A DNA stretch of 64,000 nt from Tupaia tana (GCA_026018925.1 JAKSZU010000009.1:33774583-33838582); one strand, 5' to 3'; positions 1 through 11,227 are shown, counted from the stretch's first letter. Program-made: numbers and translations. Notes: a model not told the origin generated them from the letters alone.

Positions 1-59
1 CGAGCGCACACGCCCTATAGCGAAAACCTCTCAAAAAAAAAAAAAAAAAGAAAGAAAGA
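1..59 (+). mobile_element. 3' end of a tRNA-derived SINE (cut by window edge)
   Basis: The window opens in the conserved 3' end of the common SINE (GCGCACACGCCCTATAGCG), followed by a long A run and GAAA repeats as tail. The CpGs are retained, so the copy is young. Its head lies outside the window. Confidence 0.85.
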
Positions 60-216
60 AATACTTCCCTTACTCCTCCACTGGATGCAGTCTTCTCTAT
101 TACAGCTTTTTCAAAGCAGACCTTTGGGGCCAGACTAGACTCGAGTTCTTAACCTGGCTCTGCCAAGCTTCTCAACCTCTCTGAAGCAGTTTCTACATCT
201 TTAATATGGTACTCCT

Positions 217-350
217 GGGACCAGCAGATTGAGTAATGGTTACATCACTGGACTCCCATGTGGCCAACTATGGTTCAAGTTCTGGATCTGGCGGCTTGCT
301 TTCTCACTTTCTATCTCTCTCTCTGGTAAAATTAATAATAATAATAATAA
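217..350 (+). mobile_element. tRNA-derived SINE, short form
   Basis: The tRNA-like head begins GGGACCAGCAG and carries a B-box-like GGTTCAAGTTC. It passes directly from the head to the CT-rich tract and an (AAT)n tail. The central body of long copies is absent. Confidence 0.85.
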
Positions 351-373
351 AGATACTACTAAAAATAGCTGTG

Positions 374-624
374 GAGGTCAGCAGGTGGCATGGTGATTAA
401 GGCACTGGACTTTCACATAGCCGAACAAGGTTAGAGTCCTGGATCTGGCAGCTTGAAAATCATGTGAGATGTGAATATGGGTGTGCCCAAAATCCCAGGG
501 GAAGAATGGAGGAGAGGGGATTGTGACATGGTCATCCCTCGGGGGGGCGGGGAGAGTGACTTCTCACTTTCTCTCTCTCTGGTGAGGGCACACACCTTAT
601 GGCAAAAATCTTGAAAAGAAAAGT
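374..624 (+). mobile_element. tRNA-derived SINE, long form
   Basis: Head, central body (CCCAAAATCCC, GGGGATTGTGACATGG), CT tract and GGCAAAAATC tail are in canonical order. It is moderately diverged. Confidence 0.88.
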
Positions 625-1059
625 CCCTTCTTTGAACATTTGTTGTGAAAATCAGAGAAAATGTAAGTCTAGTTCTTGGCACATAATTGGTACTTAAAAC
701 AGGATAACTCATATCATCATCAACCTGCTTGCTTTGCCCTGTGGAACTGAGCTCTTGGCAATGAATAAGAAAGGTGAAGAATGTATCCTGACATGATAAG
801 TTATCCACACAAGTCCTGGCAGACTTACACAGGAAGGGAAAACTTCTCCCTCTTCTTACCATATTCCCTGTTCTCTTCTTCCTTCACCTGAGAGCTGTCA
901 TATTCTCTCCCTATCAAAATCTACTCTTAGGTAAGATTAGGGTTACTTACCCTGAAGGATGGAAAAGCTAAGGGGAAAAATATCAATTATCAACTAGTGG
1001 ATGGACTTTACACCATTGAACCTAAACGGACTAAATTGAACCTAAATTGAACCTAAAGA

Positions 1060-1290
1060 GACTTTACAGCATTTCACAAAAATCAACTCAAAATGGATCA
1101 CAGACCTAAGTGTGAAATGTAAAACCCTAAAACTCCTAGAAGATAAAAATAGGAGAAAATCTCAATGGCTCTGGGTATGGTAATGATGTTTTGGATGTAA
1201 CATAAAAGGCATGACCCATGACAAAAAGAATTGATAAAATAGACTTCATTAAAATTAAAAAACTATTAAAATTAAGAAATTAAAAATTTT
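1060..1290 (+). mobile_element. Old L1 ORF2 C-terminal fragment
   Basis: Conceptual translation gives typical L1 ORF2 C-terminal wording (TSKWITDLNVKCKTLKLLED-like, degraded). No open frame remains. It is a 5'- and 3'-truncated relic. Confidence 0.6.
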
Positions 1291-1294
1291 GTGA

Positions 1295-1470
1295 AAGACA
1301 TTGTCAAACATGGGGGCCCCACCCTAATGACATCATCACAACTAAAAGCCTCACCCTGAGACACCACAAAGGAATTGTTTTCACTTAACTCCTTTACAAT
1401 ACAATCAAGTCCCAACACATGAATTTCTGGGGGACGTTCAATCACTCCCAATAAGACCAAATTCCTAAAC
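1295..1470 (-). mobile_element. Fragment of old MaLR-like LTR
   Basis: The pattern of a CCACCCTAATGACATCATCAC-like block, then CACATGAATTTCTGGGGGA and a TTCAATCA end, resembles the LTR family seen at 21.9 and 36.6 kb in the same orientation. Family name is from memory. Confidence 0.4.
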
Positions 1471-1928
1471 ATGTATGATTATGCCACTACGCAGTGTATT
1501 CTGGATGGTAAATCATATTTCGTATGCTGTGATGTTGCTCAGTGAATGAATGCAAAATAAATTATTGAAAAAAAATAATGAGCCCATCTGGAGACCAGTT
1601 CAAGCCAGCGGCATTGCCGGACACCAGGCTGCCTGGCTGCAGGCCCTAATGTTTGGGACCTGTTGCTCATCCTCTGCCCCTTTCTCACTTGCCTTTGGAC
1701 TCTCAGAACTTCAGCGTTTTGAATATCATGCACGAAACGCATGCCACAGGATTTTTTTCTTTGCTCCTGAAGTGAAGCTTATTAGCTCAGTTGGAGGCTC
1801 ACCACTCCTTAGAAACACGGAGGACTTTGGGTCACCCACGACCAGTGACAACAGTGCATGGTACTGGTGAGCAACAGGGAGGCAGACCAGAAGAGAGATC
1901 TCCAATTTTCTAATCCTGCACACCTTTG
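1471..1928. other. No recognised feature
   Basis: Mixed-composition single-copy-looking sequence. A 106-codon frame at 1550-1870 shows no recognisable domain and starts in A-rich sequence. I see no RNA gene or clear repeat. Confidence 0.4.
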
Positions 1929-2238
1929 AACACTCAGAGATACCTTGAATAAGTTAGGAAGGAACGTATAGATCACCAGATGATGAGGAACAATCATAGA
2001 GGTTCAAGAAATATGAGCAACCAACAAAATGCCTCTCCCCCAAGGGAAATTGTCAAGCACACATCACCCACAGTCAACACAATGGATGTCATAGACATAT
2101 TGGATAAGCAAGTCAGAATATTTGTAATGACTAAACTAACTGAGATGGAAGAGAAAAGAGACAATGAGCTCCAGGAGATGAGGAAGTCCTTTCATAATTT
2201 GAAAGAAGAAATAGACACCTTAAAAAAGAACCAGATGG

Positions 2239-2512
2239 GGAACCGGCAGTTAGCGTAATGGCTATGTCGCTGGACTCCCACGTGGTCGACCGCGGTTCGC
2301 ATCTCGGACCCGGTGGCTTACAACTCACGCCGGGCGCGTGTGCGTGCGTGCCCAAGATCCCGAGAGGAGAATGGAGGAGAAGGGATTGCGGCGTGACCAT
2401 CCCCCCCTGGGGGGTGATTTCTCGCTTTCTGTCTCTATGTCTCTCTCTGTCTGTCTGGTGAGCGCACGCGCCCTATAGCGAAAAAAACCTCTCAAAAAAA
2501 AAAAAAAAAAAA
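2239..2512 (+). mobile_element. Young tRNA-derived SINE inserted in L1 ORF1
   Basis: Full-length, CpG-rich copy. It is flanked by a perfect TSD, AAAAAAGAACCAGATGG, at 2222-2238 and 2513-2529, which splits the ORF1 coiled coil. The A box (TAGCGTAATGG), a B-box-like GGTTCGCATCTC, the CCCGAGAGGAG body and the GCGCACGCGCCCTATAGCG end are undecayed. It is one of the youngest copies here and can serve as a subfamily reference. Confidence 0.95.
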
Positions 2513-4025
2513 AAAAAAGAACCAGATGGAACTTCTAGGGTTGAAGAATGTGATACAGGAAATCAAAACCTCCCTTAAAAGTATTAAAAGTATTTAGATC
2601 AGGCAGAAGATCGAATCTCAAATGTAGAAGACAAAAAAATCTGACCTAGAAAAAAGATTTCTCAACAACAACCAAGAAAAATGAGGATAATATACAAGGA
2701 ATACTGGATACCATCAAGCACCCCAGCATCTGGATAATTGGTATCCCAGAAGAGGAAAAAAAAACAATAAGGGCATTGATCATTTATTCCATGAAATCCT
2801 GGAAGAAAACTTTCCAAACCTGGAAAGGCATTCAAATATCCAGACCCAAGAAATACATAGGACCCCAAGTAGAATCAACCCAAGAAGATCCTCTCCAAGG
2901 CATATCATAGCCAGATTGGCAAAAATAACAGACAAAGACAAGATACTAAAGTTGGCAAGAGGGAAATGTCAAGTTACTTACAAAGGTCACCCCATCAGGT
3001 TAATATTGAACCTCTCAGCAGAAACAATGAAGGCAAGGAAAGAATGGGAACATGTAGTCAAAGTGTTGAATGAAAAACATTTTCAACCAAGAATACTATA
3101 CCTGGCAAGATTAGCTTTCATATGGGAAAAAAGATGAAAACATTCTCGGATAAACAAAATCTGAAGGAATTTACCAACTCCAGACCAGCTCTTTAAGAGG
3201 TTCTGAAGGGAGTGCTATACGAGGAAAACTAAAAAGTCAAATGGACAGTTATAAGAGAACAAAAAGCAACCAAGAAAATGGCTCACTTAATGATAGGAAC
3301 AGGTCCAGAAATATCGATAATAACATTGAATGTCAATGGATTAAATTCTCCAATTAAGAGACACAGACTGGCCGAATGGATTAAAAAAAAATCCAGAAAC
3401 CATCTATCTGTTGCCTTCAAGAAATGCACCTTATGGATAAAGACATACATAGACTAAAAGTGAAGGGCTGGAAAAAGATATTCCATGCAAACGAAAATCA
3501 AACAAGGGCTGGAGTTGCGATATTGATTTCATACAAAATAGGCTTCAAGACAAAGACTGTAAGAAGAGATAAAGAAGGGCATTATATAATAGTATATGGG
3601 GTAATTCAGCAAAAAGAAATAATGCTTATAAATATCTATGCACCCAACTCAGGAGCACCTAAATACATGAAGGAAAGACTACTGGAGCTAAAAGGAGAAA
3701 TAGGGAGCAACACTATAATTTTGGGGAATCTCAACACCCCATTATGTCCTTTAGATAGATCTTCTAGGAAAAAAATAAATAGAGAGATTCAGGACCTAAG
3801 TGATACTATAAATCAAATGGACTTGATAGATATCTATAGAACTTTCCACCTTAAGACCACAAAATGTACATTTTTCTCACACCGGCATGGAACCTTTTCA
3901 AATATTGACCATATGTTAGGACACAAATCAAGCCTTTACAGATTCAAAGGCAGAGAAACTATATCTAGCATCTTCTCTGACCATGATGGAATTAAACTCA
4001 AGATTAGTTTCAAGAAACACCCTCG

Positions 4026-4206
4026 GGCCCAGCAGTTGGCATGGTGGTTGAGGCGGCTGGACTCCCATGTGGCTGACTACGGTTCAAGTCTCGGACCTGG
4101 CAGCTTGCTTTCTCACTTTCCTTCTCTCTCTGTCTCTCTCTGGTTAACTTCAAAAAAAGTAAAATAAAATGACGACAATGAATAAAATTGAATTAAAAAA
4201 AAAAAA
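4026..4206 (+). mobile_element. Short-form tRNA SINE inserted in L1 ORF2
   Basis: The perfect 14-bp TSD AAGAAACACCCTCG lies at 4012-4025 and 4207-4220. The head goes directly to the CT tract, then AAATAAAATGACGACAATGAATAAAATTG and poly(A). The insertion lies just past the L1 endonuclease domain. Confidence 0.95.
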
Positions 4207-4691
4207 AAGAAACACCCTCGAAAATACACAAACACATGGAAACTGAACAACCTACTTCTGAATGACTTAACTACTGAAGAAATTAAGTCTGAAATAAAAA
4301 AAATTATGGAAACAAATAATAATGAGTACACAAGTTTCCATAATCTATGGGACATGGCAAAAACAGTCATAAGAGGGAAAATCATAGCAAATAATTAGTG
4401 CACATAAGAAAAAGATGGAAAGGTGGCAAGTAGATAACCTAACATCATGCTTCAGGGAACTGTAAAAACAACAACAAAAACTCCCAAAATGCCAGGTGAA
4501 AAGAAATAATAAAGGTTCCAGCAGAAATAAATGAAAGAGAAAATAGTCGAACCATACAGAAAATAAATGAAAGCAAAAACTGGTTCTTTGAAAAGATTAA
4601 CAAGCTCAACATACCATTCATTGTCTAGACTGATAAAGAAGACGAAAGAAAGAAACCTGATAAATCAGATACCATCTCTGGATGGTAATAC

Positions 4692-5150
4692 TGTCAGTGT
4701 CTGTCCTTGAGGCTTCGTCCTGTGAAGGAAAAAGTTAGAGAAAGGAAGGAAAGAAAGATGCAGAAGCAGAGATGCGGGTGAACATAGACAAGTTGTGTTG
4801 CTCAGTCATGCTGAGCTTCTTTATTTACGCATTTTACCAGGCACAGTGAACCATTTGCAAGCTTTCAAGGATGCGGTTGAAGTTCTACAGTTAGAGATAA
4901 GGACTTTAGTGTAGACGTTTTTTGACCTTGTTATTAAAATGTGTAATCCTGCTATGTGTCATAGGTCAAGCCAGTTTACTTCTGAGTATGCATCAAATAG
5001 GATAATGTATAAGCCATAAACATTATATAAAACAGGGTTGCATGACCTAGCCAGGGTCAGGATGTTTCCTGTGCCCTACAGATCTTATCTGCAGAGTCCC
5101 TGATAATTAAGGCATGTGTCAGCCAGCTCCAGTGAGTAATTAGTGAGGCA
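4692..5150 (-). mobile_element. Solitary endogenous-retrovirus-type LTR, antisense (3' boundary in plus coordinates uncertain)
   Basis: On the minus strand the order is LTR-like: TATATAA near 5020-5030, an AATAAA polyadenylation signal at about 4822-4827, then a CT-rich U5-like stretch ending in CA at 4692. The other terminus could be the CA at 5080 or lie further right. I found no internal retroviral genes. It sits at the point where the L1 is internally deleted. The family was not identified. Confidence 0.55.
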
Positions 5151-5189
5151 TACTGATAACTGCTTCCCGTATCTAGGCTGCATACTCTT

Positions 5190-5845
5190 AAACTACTCAG
5201 CCATAAAAAACAAGACCCTGGCATTTGATAGAAAGTGGTTGGATATGGAGGATCTATTGCTGAGTGAAGCAAGCCAGGATATGAAAGAAAGATATTGTAT
5301 GTATCCACTTAATATATACCGACTATCTGTACTTTATGGTAGAGATCAAAATATTAGAGGGCATAAAAGCAGTGAAAATAGTTAGCGATGATGAAGATAG
5401 TGTGGAACAAGGTGGGAGAAGAGAAGAATATGAAGAAGGATAGCAAGAGAACAAATAGAGAGGCATGACATTAGTGGGACACAGAAATTTTTTATTACCT
5501 GTTAATGATGACGTGTATAGTATTCTCAACTGGACTGGTCTGAGGAGTATTTTGTGTTGGGTAAAGTCTTTTTACAAGTAAAATGATAAATAGTGATTGA
5601 ATGTTTAAAAAATAATTGGAATAATAATAATAACTTGGAAAAAATAATTAAAAGCTATTTGATGATTATGGGGATTTTAATTTTAATGTCTTTGTATTGA
5701 CTGATATGCGTGGTATTCCTTCTGGAAAAAGAAATGTAACACACTGTAAAGTTATATGTGATTCAATGTAATATAAACAAGATTATGATAATGATAAATA
5801 AAACAAGAAAAAAATAATAATGAATACAACTAAATAAAAATAATT
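5190..5845 (+). mobile_element. LINE-1 3' end: ORF2 C-terminus and 3'UTR
   Basis: The frame gives YSAIKNKTLAFDRKW, MEDLLLSEASQ and then RDQNIRG, the well-known L1 ORF2 C-terminal end. The A/T-rich 3'UTR follows (AGTGGGACACAGA, TAATGATGACGTGTATAG, GGGTAAAGTCTTTTTACAAGT). The same 3'UTR recurs at 43.60-43.77 kb. About 2 kb of ORF2 is missing between this and the 5' part. Confidence 0.85.
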
Positions 5846-5968
5846 TTTTAAAAAACATGAAACTTTGAGAGACTAACTACAAACCCAAAAAACAACACAT
5901 ACTGTATGTAACTTTTGGAGGTTGACTTTTTCATTCGGTGTAATACCTTTGCCATCCATCTAAGTCTT

Positions 5969-6164
5969 TTTTTAATTAAAGAATTATTTATTTAATTTTA
6001 TTAATTATCACTATTTTTCAATTTGCTACAGGGCACATATGCTCACCAGAGAGAGAGAAAGAGAGAGAGGAAAAGTGAGAAAGCAAGCCACAAGATCTGG
6101 ACTCGAATTATGGTCAGGCATGTGGGAGTTCAATGCCTTAATCACCATGCCACCTGTTGGCTCC
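5969..6164 (-). mobile_element. Short-form tRNA SINE, AT-tail subtype
   Basis: The 3' tail of this subtype reads (minus strand) CAAATTGAAAAATAGTGATAATTAATAAAATTAAATAAATAATTCTTT-like, broken here into shorter recognisable blocks. It recurs at 10.98, 20.4, 30.1 and 30.3 kb. The imperfect TSD CATCTAAGTCTT / CATATAAGTCTT is at 5957-5968 and 6168-6179. Confidence 0.88.
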
Positions 6165-6239
6165 ATACATATAAGTCTTCACCTAGTCCTCAACCTCACC
6201 CTAGAGAATGGGAACAAATCCTCTTTTCTCTACAGGCAA

Positions 6240-7170
6240 TCCATCACAATGTTCTGTTGATTCCACTTCCTAAACTTATCTGGGCTCTGTTTGCTCTCCA
6301 TTTCCACCACACCAGATTAGTAGAAGCTTCAGTTATCCTCTCACATCTGACCGACTTTGGCAGCTTTCCAGTTGTCTCCCCATTTTCACTCTGTCCTGAC
6401 CCAGAAAGCCAATAGAGACCTGATCTAGCCTCTTTCCCAAAGCTCTTAGTGGCTCCTCAAAGTTCTTAGGATAAAGCTCACATCCTTATCGTGGCTTATG
6501 AGGTCCTGCCTGCTCTGGCATCCTCCTCACCTGTCCTAACCTCTCTCTTCCTGCCTCACTCAGCCCTGTCCCTTGGCTTGCTCTATTCTTTGAAAGTACC
6601 ACACCTCTGGACTTCCACGTGTTATGTGCTCTGCAAGACAGCACTTTTCTGTCTCCTCACCTGGTCAAACCCTGCTCATCCTTCAGGTCTCAGCATTTTT
6701 TTTTTTTTGTCAGAGAGCACATGCACTCACCAGAGAAGGGGAGAGAGAGAGAGAGAGCAGGAGAAAGCACACCACATGGAGCATGGTCACTGCTGCAATC
6801 CCTTCTCCCATTTCTCCCCTCCTTTCGGGATTTTGGGCATGCATGTATATGTATCCAGCATGTTTTTCAAGCCCCCAGGGCTGGGAACCAGCCATGTGGG
6901 ACCTATTTCCCTAACTCCAGGCTACAGGTCAGCCTCAGGTCTCAGCTTTAAATGTCACCTCAATAGGAAAGTCTTTGGCCCCTTCATTGAATGAGGATCC
7001 TCCCTTTTATAGTCTCTTTCAAAGCATTTAGCACAATTGTAATTAATTGGTTACTCATATAATTAATCTGTCTCTCCCACTGAATAAACTTTAAGCTTCC
7101 AAAGAGGCCATGAATATCTAGTTCATGGTTGAATCTCCAGCTCCCAGAGGACTGTCAGCAATCTGTTGCT
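6240..7170 (+). mobile_element. L2-like relic, split by a SINE
   Basis: The text around 6430-6540 (CTCTTAGTGGCTCCTC, AGGATAAAGCTCACATCC, GAGGTCCTGCCTGCTC) and 7070-7150 (CCCACTGAATAAACTTTAAG, GAATCTCCAGCTCCCAG) is the usual look of an L2 3' region. The SINE at 6698-6930 interrupts it. Boundaries are approximate. Confidence 0.5.
6698..6930 (-). mobile_element. tRNA-derived SINE, long form, diverged
   Basis: Poly(T), AGAGAGCACATGCACTCACCAGAGA, the GA-rich tract, CTGCAATCCCTTCTCCC and the head remnant AGCCATGTGGGACC are in canonical reverse order. It is among the more diverged copies. Confidence 0.8.
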
Positions 7171-7525
7171 GCTCACCAGATTCTTCTTGAGTATGTGAAT
7201 GAAGGAAAGCAGAACTGACTGCTCATAAATTACTGTGGCTTTAAGACATGGCAAGACTTATGGATCTCTAGGTAATAAGGGATTGGGAATGACACCCTGA
7301 CTGAAAGGTTCAGGAGCCCTCATTGTAACCCCCTCTCTCCTTCCCCGTTCAAACCTTTCCTTATGCAGGTGAGAGGTTCTGGAAAGAGAAAGGTTTTTAT
7401 GAGATTCTGGGACCCATTTTTTTAAATCTTGTATGTATGCAAAAAGTTGGCAGATTCCTTGGGATGCTAATTTCAGGTTTGGCAACATTAACTGAAAACA
7501 TCTGTGGATCTTGAAGAGGTAATAC

Positions 7526-7800
7526 TGGGACCAGCAGATGGTGTAATTGTTTTATCACTGGACTCCCATATGGCCGAATGTGGTTAGAGTCCCAGTCTCA
7601 GAGGCTTGAAACTCACACCAGGTGCATGTGCATGCATGCCCAAAATCTGGAGAGGAGAACATAGGAGAAGGGATTGCAGCATAGCCATCCCCGGGGAGCG
7701 ATTTCTCACTTTCTGTTCCTCTGTCTGTCTCTTGTTTTTCTGGCGCATATGCCTTATATATGCCTTATAGCAAAAATCTCTCAAAAAAAAAAAAAAAAAA
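7526..7800 (+). mobile_element. tRNA-derived SINE, long form
   Basis: All parts from GGGACCAGCAGATGG to an 18-20 nt A tail are present. GCCTTATATATGCCTTATAG contains a small duplication of the usual GCCCTATAG end. Confidence 0.9.
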
Positions 7801-7825
7801 AGAGGGAAAAAGAGGGTACTGCTCA

Positions 7826-8076
7826 AGGCTGGTTCTGTGGCCTGGTGGTTAAGGCAGCTGGATCCCACATGGCCAATCAAAAGGCTGGCGTGCCGGACCT
7901 GGTGGCTCAAGAAACACACCAGGCATATGTGTACATACTCCAAATCCTGACAGGTTAGAAAAATGGAGTAGAAGGGATTGTGGTATGACCATGCCCTATG
8001 GGAGGTGTTTTCTCCCTCTTGGTCTCTCTGGTGAATGCACATGCCCTCTGGCAAATTTTTTTTTTTTTTAAAAAAG
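7826..8076 (+). mobile_element. tRNA-derived SINE, long form, diverged
   Basis: Second copy in the same orientation, 26 bp after the previous one. The head GGTTCTGTGGCCTGGTGG and body are recognisable but the B box is damaged. Confidence 0.82.
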
Positions 8077-8079
8077 AAG

Positions 8080-9264
8080 TAACTCTTAAAGTGTGACTTC
8101 ATGATAATGAGTGCTCTATTTTAACATCCTATCTAAAGGAGCCCCCACCTTACACCCTTAAAAAAAAAATCTTCTTCCCCATGAGGCGATCATTCTGGAA
8201 GTACACCAGCACATAGTGGGTACTCCATGAATATGTATAAATATTTATTCAGTGAAGAAATGATTAATCAATGATGAACAAATGAAGGGTTAAGCCAGTT
8301 GCTGAAGGTCCCACAAGGTGACTGGAAGCCAAACTGACTGGCCCAAGCACATGCTCTTGTCCTTATACCTCTTGCCTCATGCCTTCCCTGGGAGCTCTGT
8401 CCCCTCATCTAGACTGACAGCAATTGGTGGACAGAAGCAGTGGCCCCTGGGATACAGAGACACAAAGCAGACACTCAGCAAGGGATTTCCGAGTGACTTG
8501 CTGACTGAGAGGCTCGATGCCCAAGAGCCCTTGCTGCATCCTCAAGCCCCCTCCCTACTAGCCAAACCTCCAGCCTCAGAGCTCCTCTCAGCTTTCCAAG
8601 TTGGCAACTGCAAACAGATGAACTAATTCAAGCAAATGGCTTCTGGTACTCATCCTCCCAAGCAGCATTTATATTTTCACATTTCAGTTTTATCCCTGCA
8701 CTCTGATGGTGGCAGCAGTGGAGAGCTGGGGTACTTGGGGAAGAAGCATCCAGACCTTGGAATCAGGGGCCATGGGAGGGAACTGCCACCTCCTCCTCAG
8801 CCTGCCTTCCAGGGAGGCCCTGACTTGGTTCTCTTTAGTCTCTGGGGAGATTTCTAGGGTGTTGTGGGCTTTTGGGGACAGGTGAGAAAAATGGCTGCCC
8901 TCCCTACCCCACCCCCCAGTTGTCACCACTGAGAATAGGCTGAAAGAGGTGCCTGGGAAGGCCCTGGACAGCCACCTGTGAGAGGCACTGCCTGCTGGGG
9001 AGAGACACAAACCTTAAACTGGTTTCTCTGCCTTTAAATAGGTCACTGAAAGCTCCGAGCATGGAGGGAGGGAAGTCTTCTCAGGCAGCACCCCGAAGCT
9101 GCCAGGTCCATTGTGAAAGCAGCTTTTGCAGACAGGAGAGTGTGTGGAAAGGCTCCTGAGAGGCCTGGCCACAATTCCTTGGGAAGCAGCTTTAGGTCAG
9201 GGCAGGGGAGGACTGCATTTGTTTGTTTGTTTGTTTGTTTTTGTCCTAGTTTCTTCACTGGACC
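8080..9264. other. SINE-free single-copy-looking stretch
   Basis: No gene is recognised. Frames of 73-106 codons overlap on both strands at 8318-9010 without a known domain. A (TTTG)n microsatellite occupies 9219-9241. GC is higher than in the neighbourhood, so remote conservation is possible. Confidence 0.35.
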
Positions 9265-9460
9265 CCAGCCATGCTGTGGAAAATGTCTGGCCCATGAGTC
9301 TGGCTCTCACAGTACAACTGATCTACTAGCTGTGTGACCCTTGGGTAGGTCACATCCCTGTTAAGCTTCAGTGTTTGCCAATGTCATATTAGGGATGATC
9401 CATCCCATGCCTGCCTTGGGATAACAGTGAAGAGCAAAGGAGATAATGGCTAAGAAAGTT
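9265..9460 (+). mobile_element. MIR-like SINE relic
   Basis: ACTAGCTGTGTGACCCTTGG, GTAGGTCAC and the following core resemble the MIR central domain. Confidence 0.55.
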
Positions 9461-9724
9461 CTTGGTCAAAGGGAGAAGCTTTTATCTTGTCATTTTTCTT
9501 TGATCCTCCAAGCTAGCAGTTGGCCTGTTCTACGGGTCCTGGCTTCTCATCCCGTGAAGTCTGAGTGAAGTTATGCCCAGGGCAGGGAGCTGTCTATGTG
9601 GGATGCCTTGAAAGGCTCTTCAAAGTCTCACTGAACAAAGACTGCAGTCCCACCAGGGGCTGAACCTTCCTTTTACCTCGTTCGTGTCAATTGCTGGTTT
9701 TAAACATTCTGCCATTATCAGCAT

Positions 9725-9990
9725 TAACAAGCACTTACTAAGCACCTCCTGGGGCAGGGATTTGGGTTAAGCTGTGGGTGTATGAGAAGATCCAGAACAC
9801 AATCCCTTTCTCCAGTGGAATTCTTGAGGACAGGAAGGGAAGAGGAGAGGGTAGAAGACCTTCCCTTTGTGCACTGCTTTACAGTTTACCAAGTGTTTTC
9901 ATTAGCCCTCAGTGAGATGATGACATGGAACCTCAGCAAGGCTAAGTAATTCGTCCAAGGTCCCAAAGCATATTATGACAAGGTCTCAAG
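9725..9990 (+). mobile_element. MIR-like SINE relic
   Basis: AGCACTTACTAAGCACCTCC at the start and AAGGCTAAGTAATTCGTCC later match the general MIR pattern of size-ordered motifs. Confidence 0.5.
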
Positions 9991-10149
9991 GTATCATAAT
10001 TTCAAAATCAAAGCTGTTTCTTCCACAAAAAAAGTATTCTTCTATGATCTCTAGGAAGCCCATGTTGAGATATAAGTGAGAGGTGGAGTGATATCAGTGC
10101 TCATTATTACTCACGAATACCCCAGCAAGGCCCAAGACAGAGTAACAGA

Positions 10150-10745
10150 AAAAGACCTTTTTTTTTTCAATTAAACCTTTTCTTTTCGGAGAGATTTCCA
10201 TGTGGTTGTAAGAAATAATACAGAGAAATCCCACGTACCCTTTACCTAGTTTCCTCCAATGGTAACTTCTTACAAACTATAGCGTACTATCACAGCTAGG
10301 ATACTGGCACGAATATGGTCAAGATGCAGAACATTCCACCCCTACAAGGATCCCTCGTGTTGCCCTTATATAGTCACACTCACTACATCTTTACTATGTT
10401 GAACCTTCCAAACCACGAACACCCATATATCTTTCCATTTACTTAGATCTTTGATTTCTTTCACCAGCATATTGTAGTTTTCAGCAAGCAACTTCTCAAC
10501 ATGTTTTATTAGATTTATGGTTAAGCATTTTCACTTTTTGCAAGATTGTAAATGGTGCATTTTTAAATTTTTGCATCTGCATTCATTGTTAATATACAGA
10601 AATATAATTAACTTTCCCATGTTGATCTTATTTCTTGCTGAGCCACTTCTTAGTTCTAGGAGTTTTGGTAGCTTGCTTAGGATTTTCTATGTAGACAATT
10701 ATGTCATCTGCAGATAGGGACAATTTTACTTCTTATAGATCTGTA
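10150..10745 (-). mobile_element. Old L1 (L1M type): 3' region plus reverse-transcriptase fragment
   Basis: The segment 10190-10400 is the reverse complement of sequence at about 32.05-32.21 kb (TACCCTTTACCTAGTTTCC, ACTATAGCGTACTATCACAG). The segment 10440-10745 is antisense L1 reverse-transcriptase sequence (ATTATGTCATCTGCAGATAG encodes the ADD region in reverse). The two parts are not adjacent in a full L1, so an internal deletion is implied. Confidence 0.75.
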
Positions 10746-10986
10746 TGCCTTCCAATCTGGACTTCATTGACATCACAGGACAGGGGGACCTCTTTACTGC
10801 TGGGCAGTGCTGAAATTCCTCATTTTCCACTAGGACTTGTCTGCCACTACGCTAGTAGGAGGTAGGAGTACCTCTTACAGCTTCATGAGGGTAGAGGTCA
10901 GGGCTCCCATCTAAGCCTCTGTTGACAAGGTGGGGAGTCACAATTTTTTCTGTGGTATTTAGCTGGAATAGAGAAGTTATTGTTTT

Positions 10987-11174
10987 TAATTATTTTAAAA
11001 GAATTATTTATTAAATTTTATTTTTTATTGTAACTAGTTTTTCAATTTGTTATAAGACACATGCACTCACCAGAGAGAGAGAGAAATAAAGAGAAAGTCC
11101 CAGGTCTGGGAATCAAACCATGGTTGGCCAAGTGGGAGTCCAGTGCCCTAACCTTTACACCACCTGCTGGCCCC
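10987..11174 (-). mobile_element. Short-form tRNA SINE, AT-tail subtype
   Basis: Same subtype as at 5.97 kb. Degraded TSDs AGAAGTTATTG and AGCAGTTATTT flank it near 10972 and 11176. The head retains GAATCAAACCATGGTTGGCC. Confidence 0.87.
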
Positions 11175-11227
11175 AAGCAGTTATTTTTGTAAAATTCTGT
11201 CTGATAATGCAATGATTTGTATGTCCC

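Larger units (their letters stand above)
1929..4680 (+). mobile_element. LINE-1, 5' part: ORF1 and ORF2 endonuclease region (broken)
   Basis: ORF1 begins near 1980 with the N-terminal and coiled-coil part (repeated ELQEMRKSF, LKEEIDTLKKNQ-type heptads to about 2240). It resumes after a SINE and continues to the C-terminal RNA-binding part at 2916-3137 (YKGHPIRLILNLSAETMKARKEW, then FQPRILYLARLAF). ORF2 starts near 3320 (ISIITLNVNGLNSPIKRHRLAEW). It shows the apurinic-endonuclease-like domain to about 4020, including INIYAPNSGAP and the C-terminal SDHDGIKLKI with the SDH catalytic motif. Frameshifts and stops (for example near 3370-3440 and after 4400) make both frames dead. The 3' side degenerates by 4680, where an LTR-like insertion begins. 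Confidence 0.92.

Noticed and set aside
2239..2330. tRNA gene
   Set aside because: A and B boxes are present but belong to the SINE head. It continues into the SINE body and poly(A), and the cloverleaf is not complete.
3424..4167. 247-codon frame as a protein gene
   Set aside because: It is the L1 ORF2 endonuclease domain, and its last ~45 codons are read-through into a SINE.
8318..9010. Cluster of 70-106 codon frames in GC-richer sequence
   Set aside because: Frames lie on both strands without a recognisable domain. GC content alone explains their length.
9113..9337. Cysteine-rich small protein frame
   Set aside because: The VCLFVCLF part is the (TTTG)n microsatellite translated.
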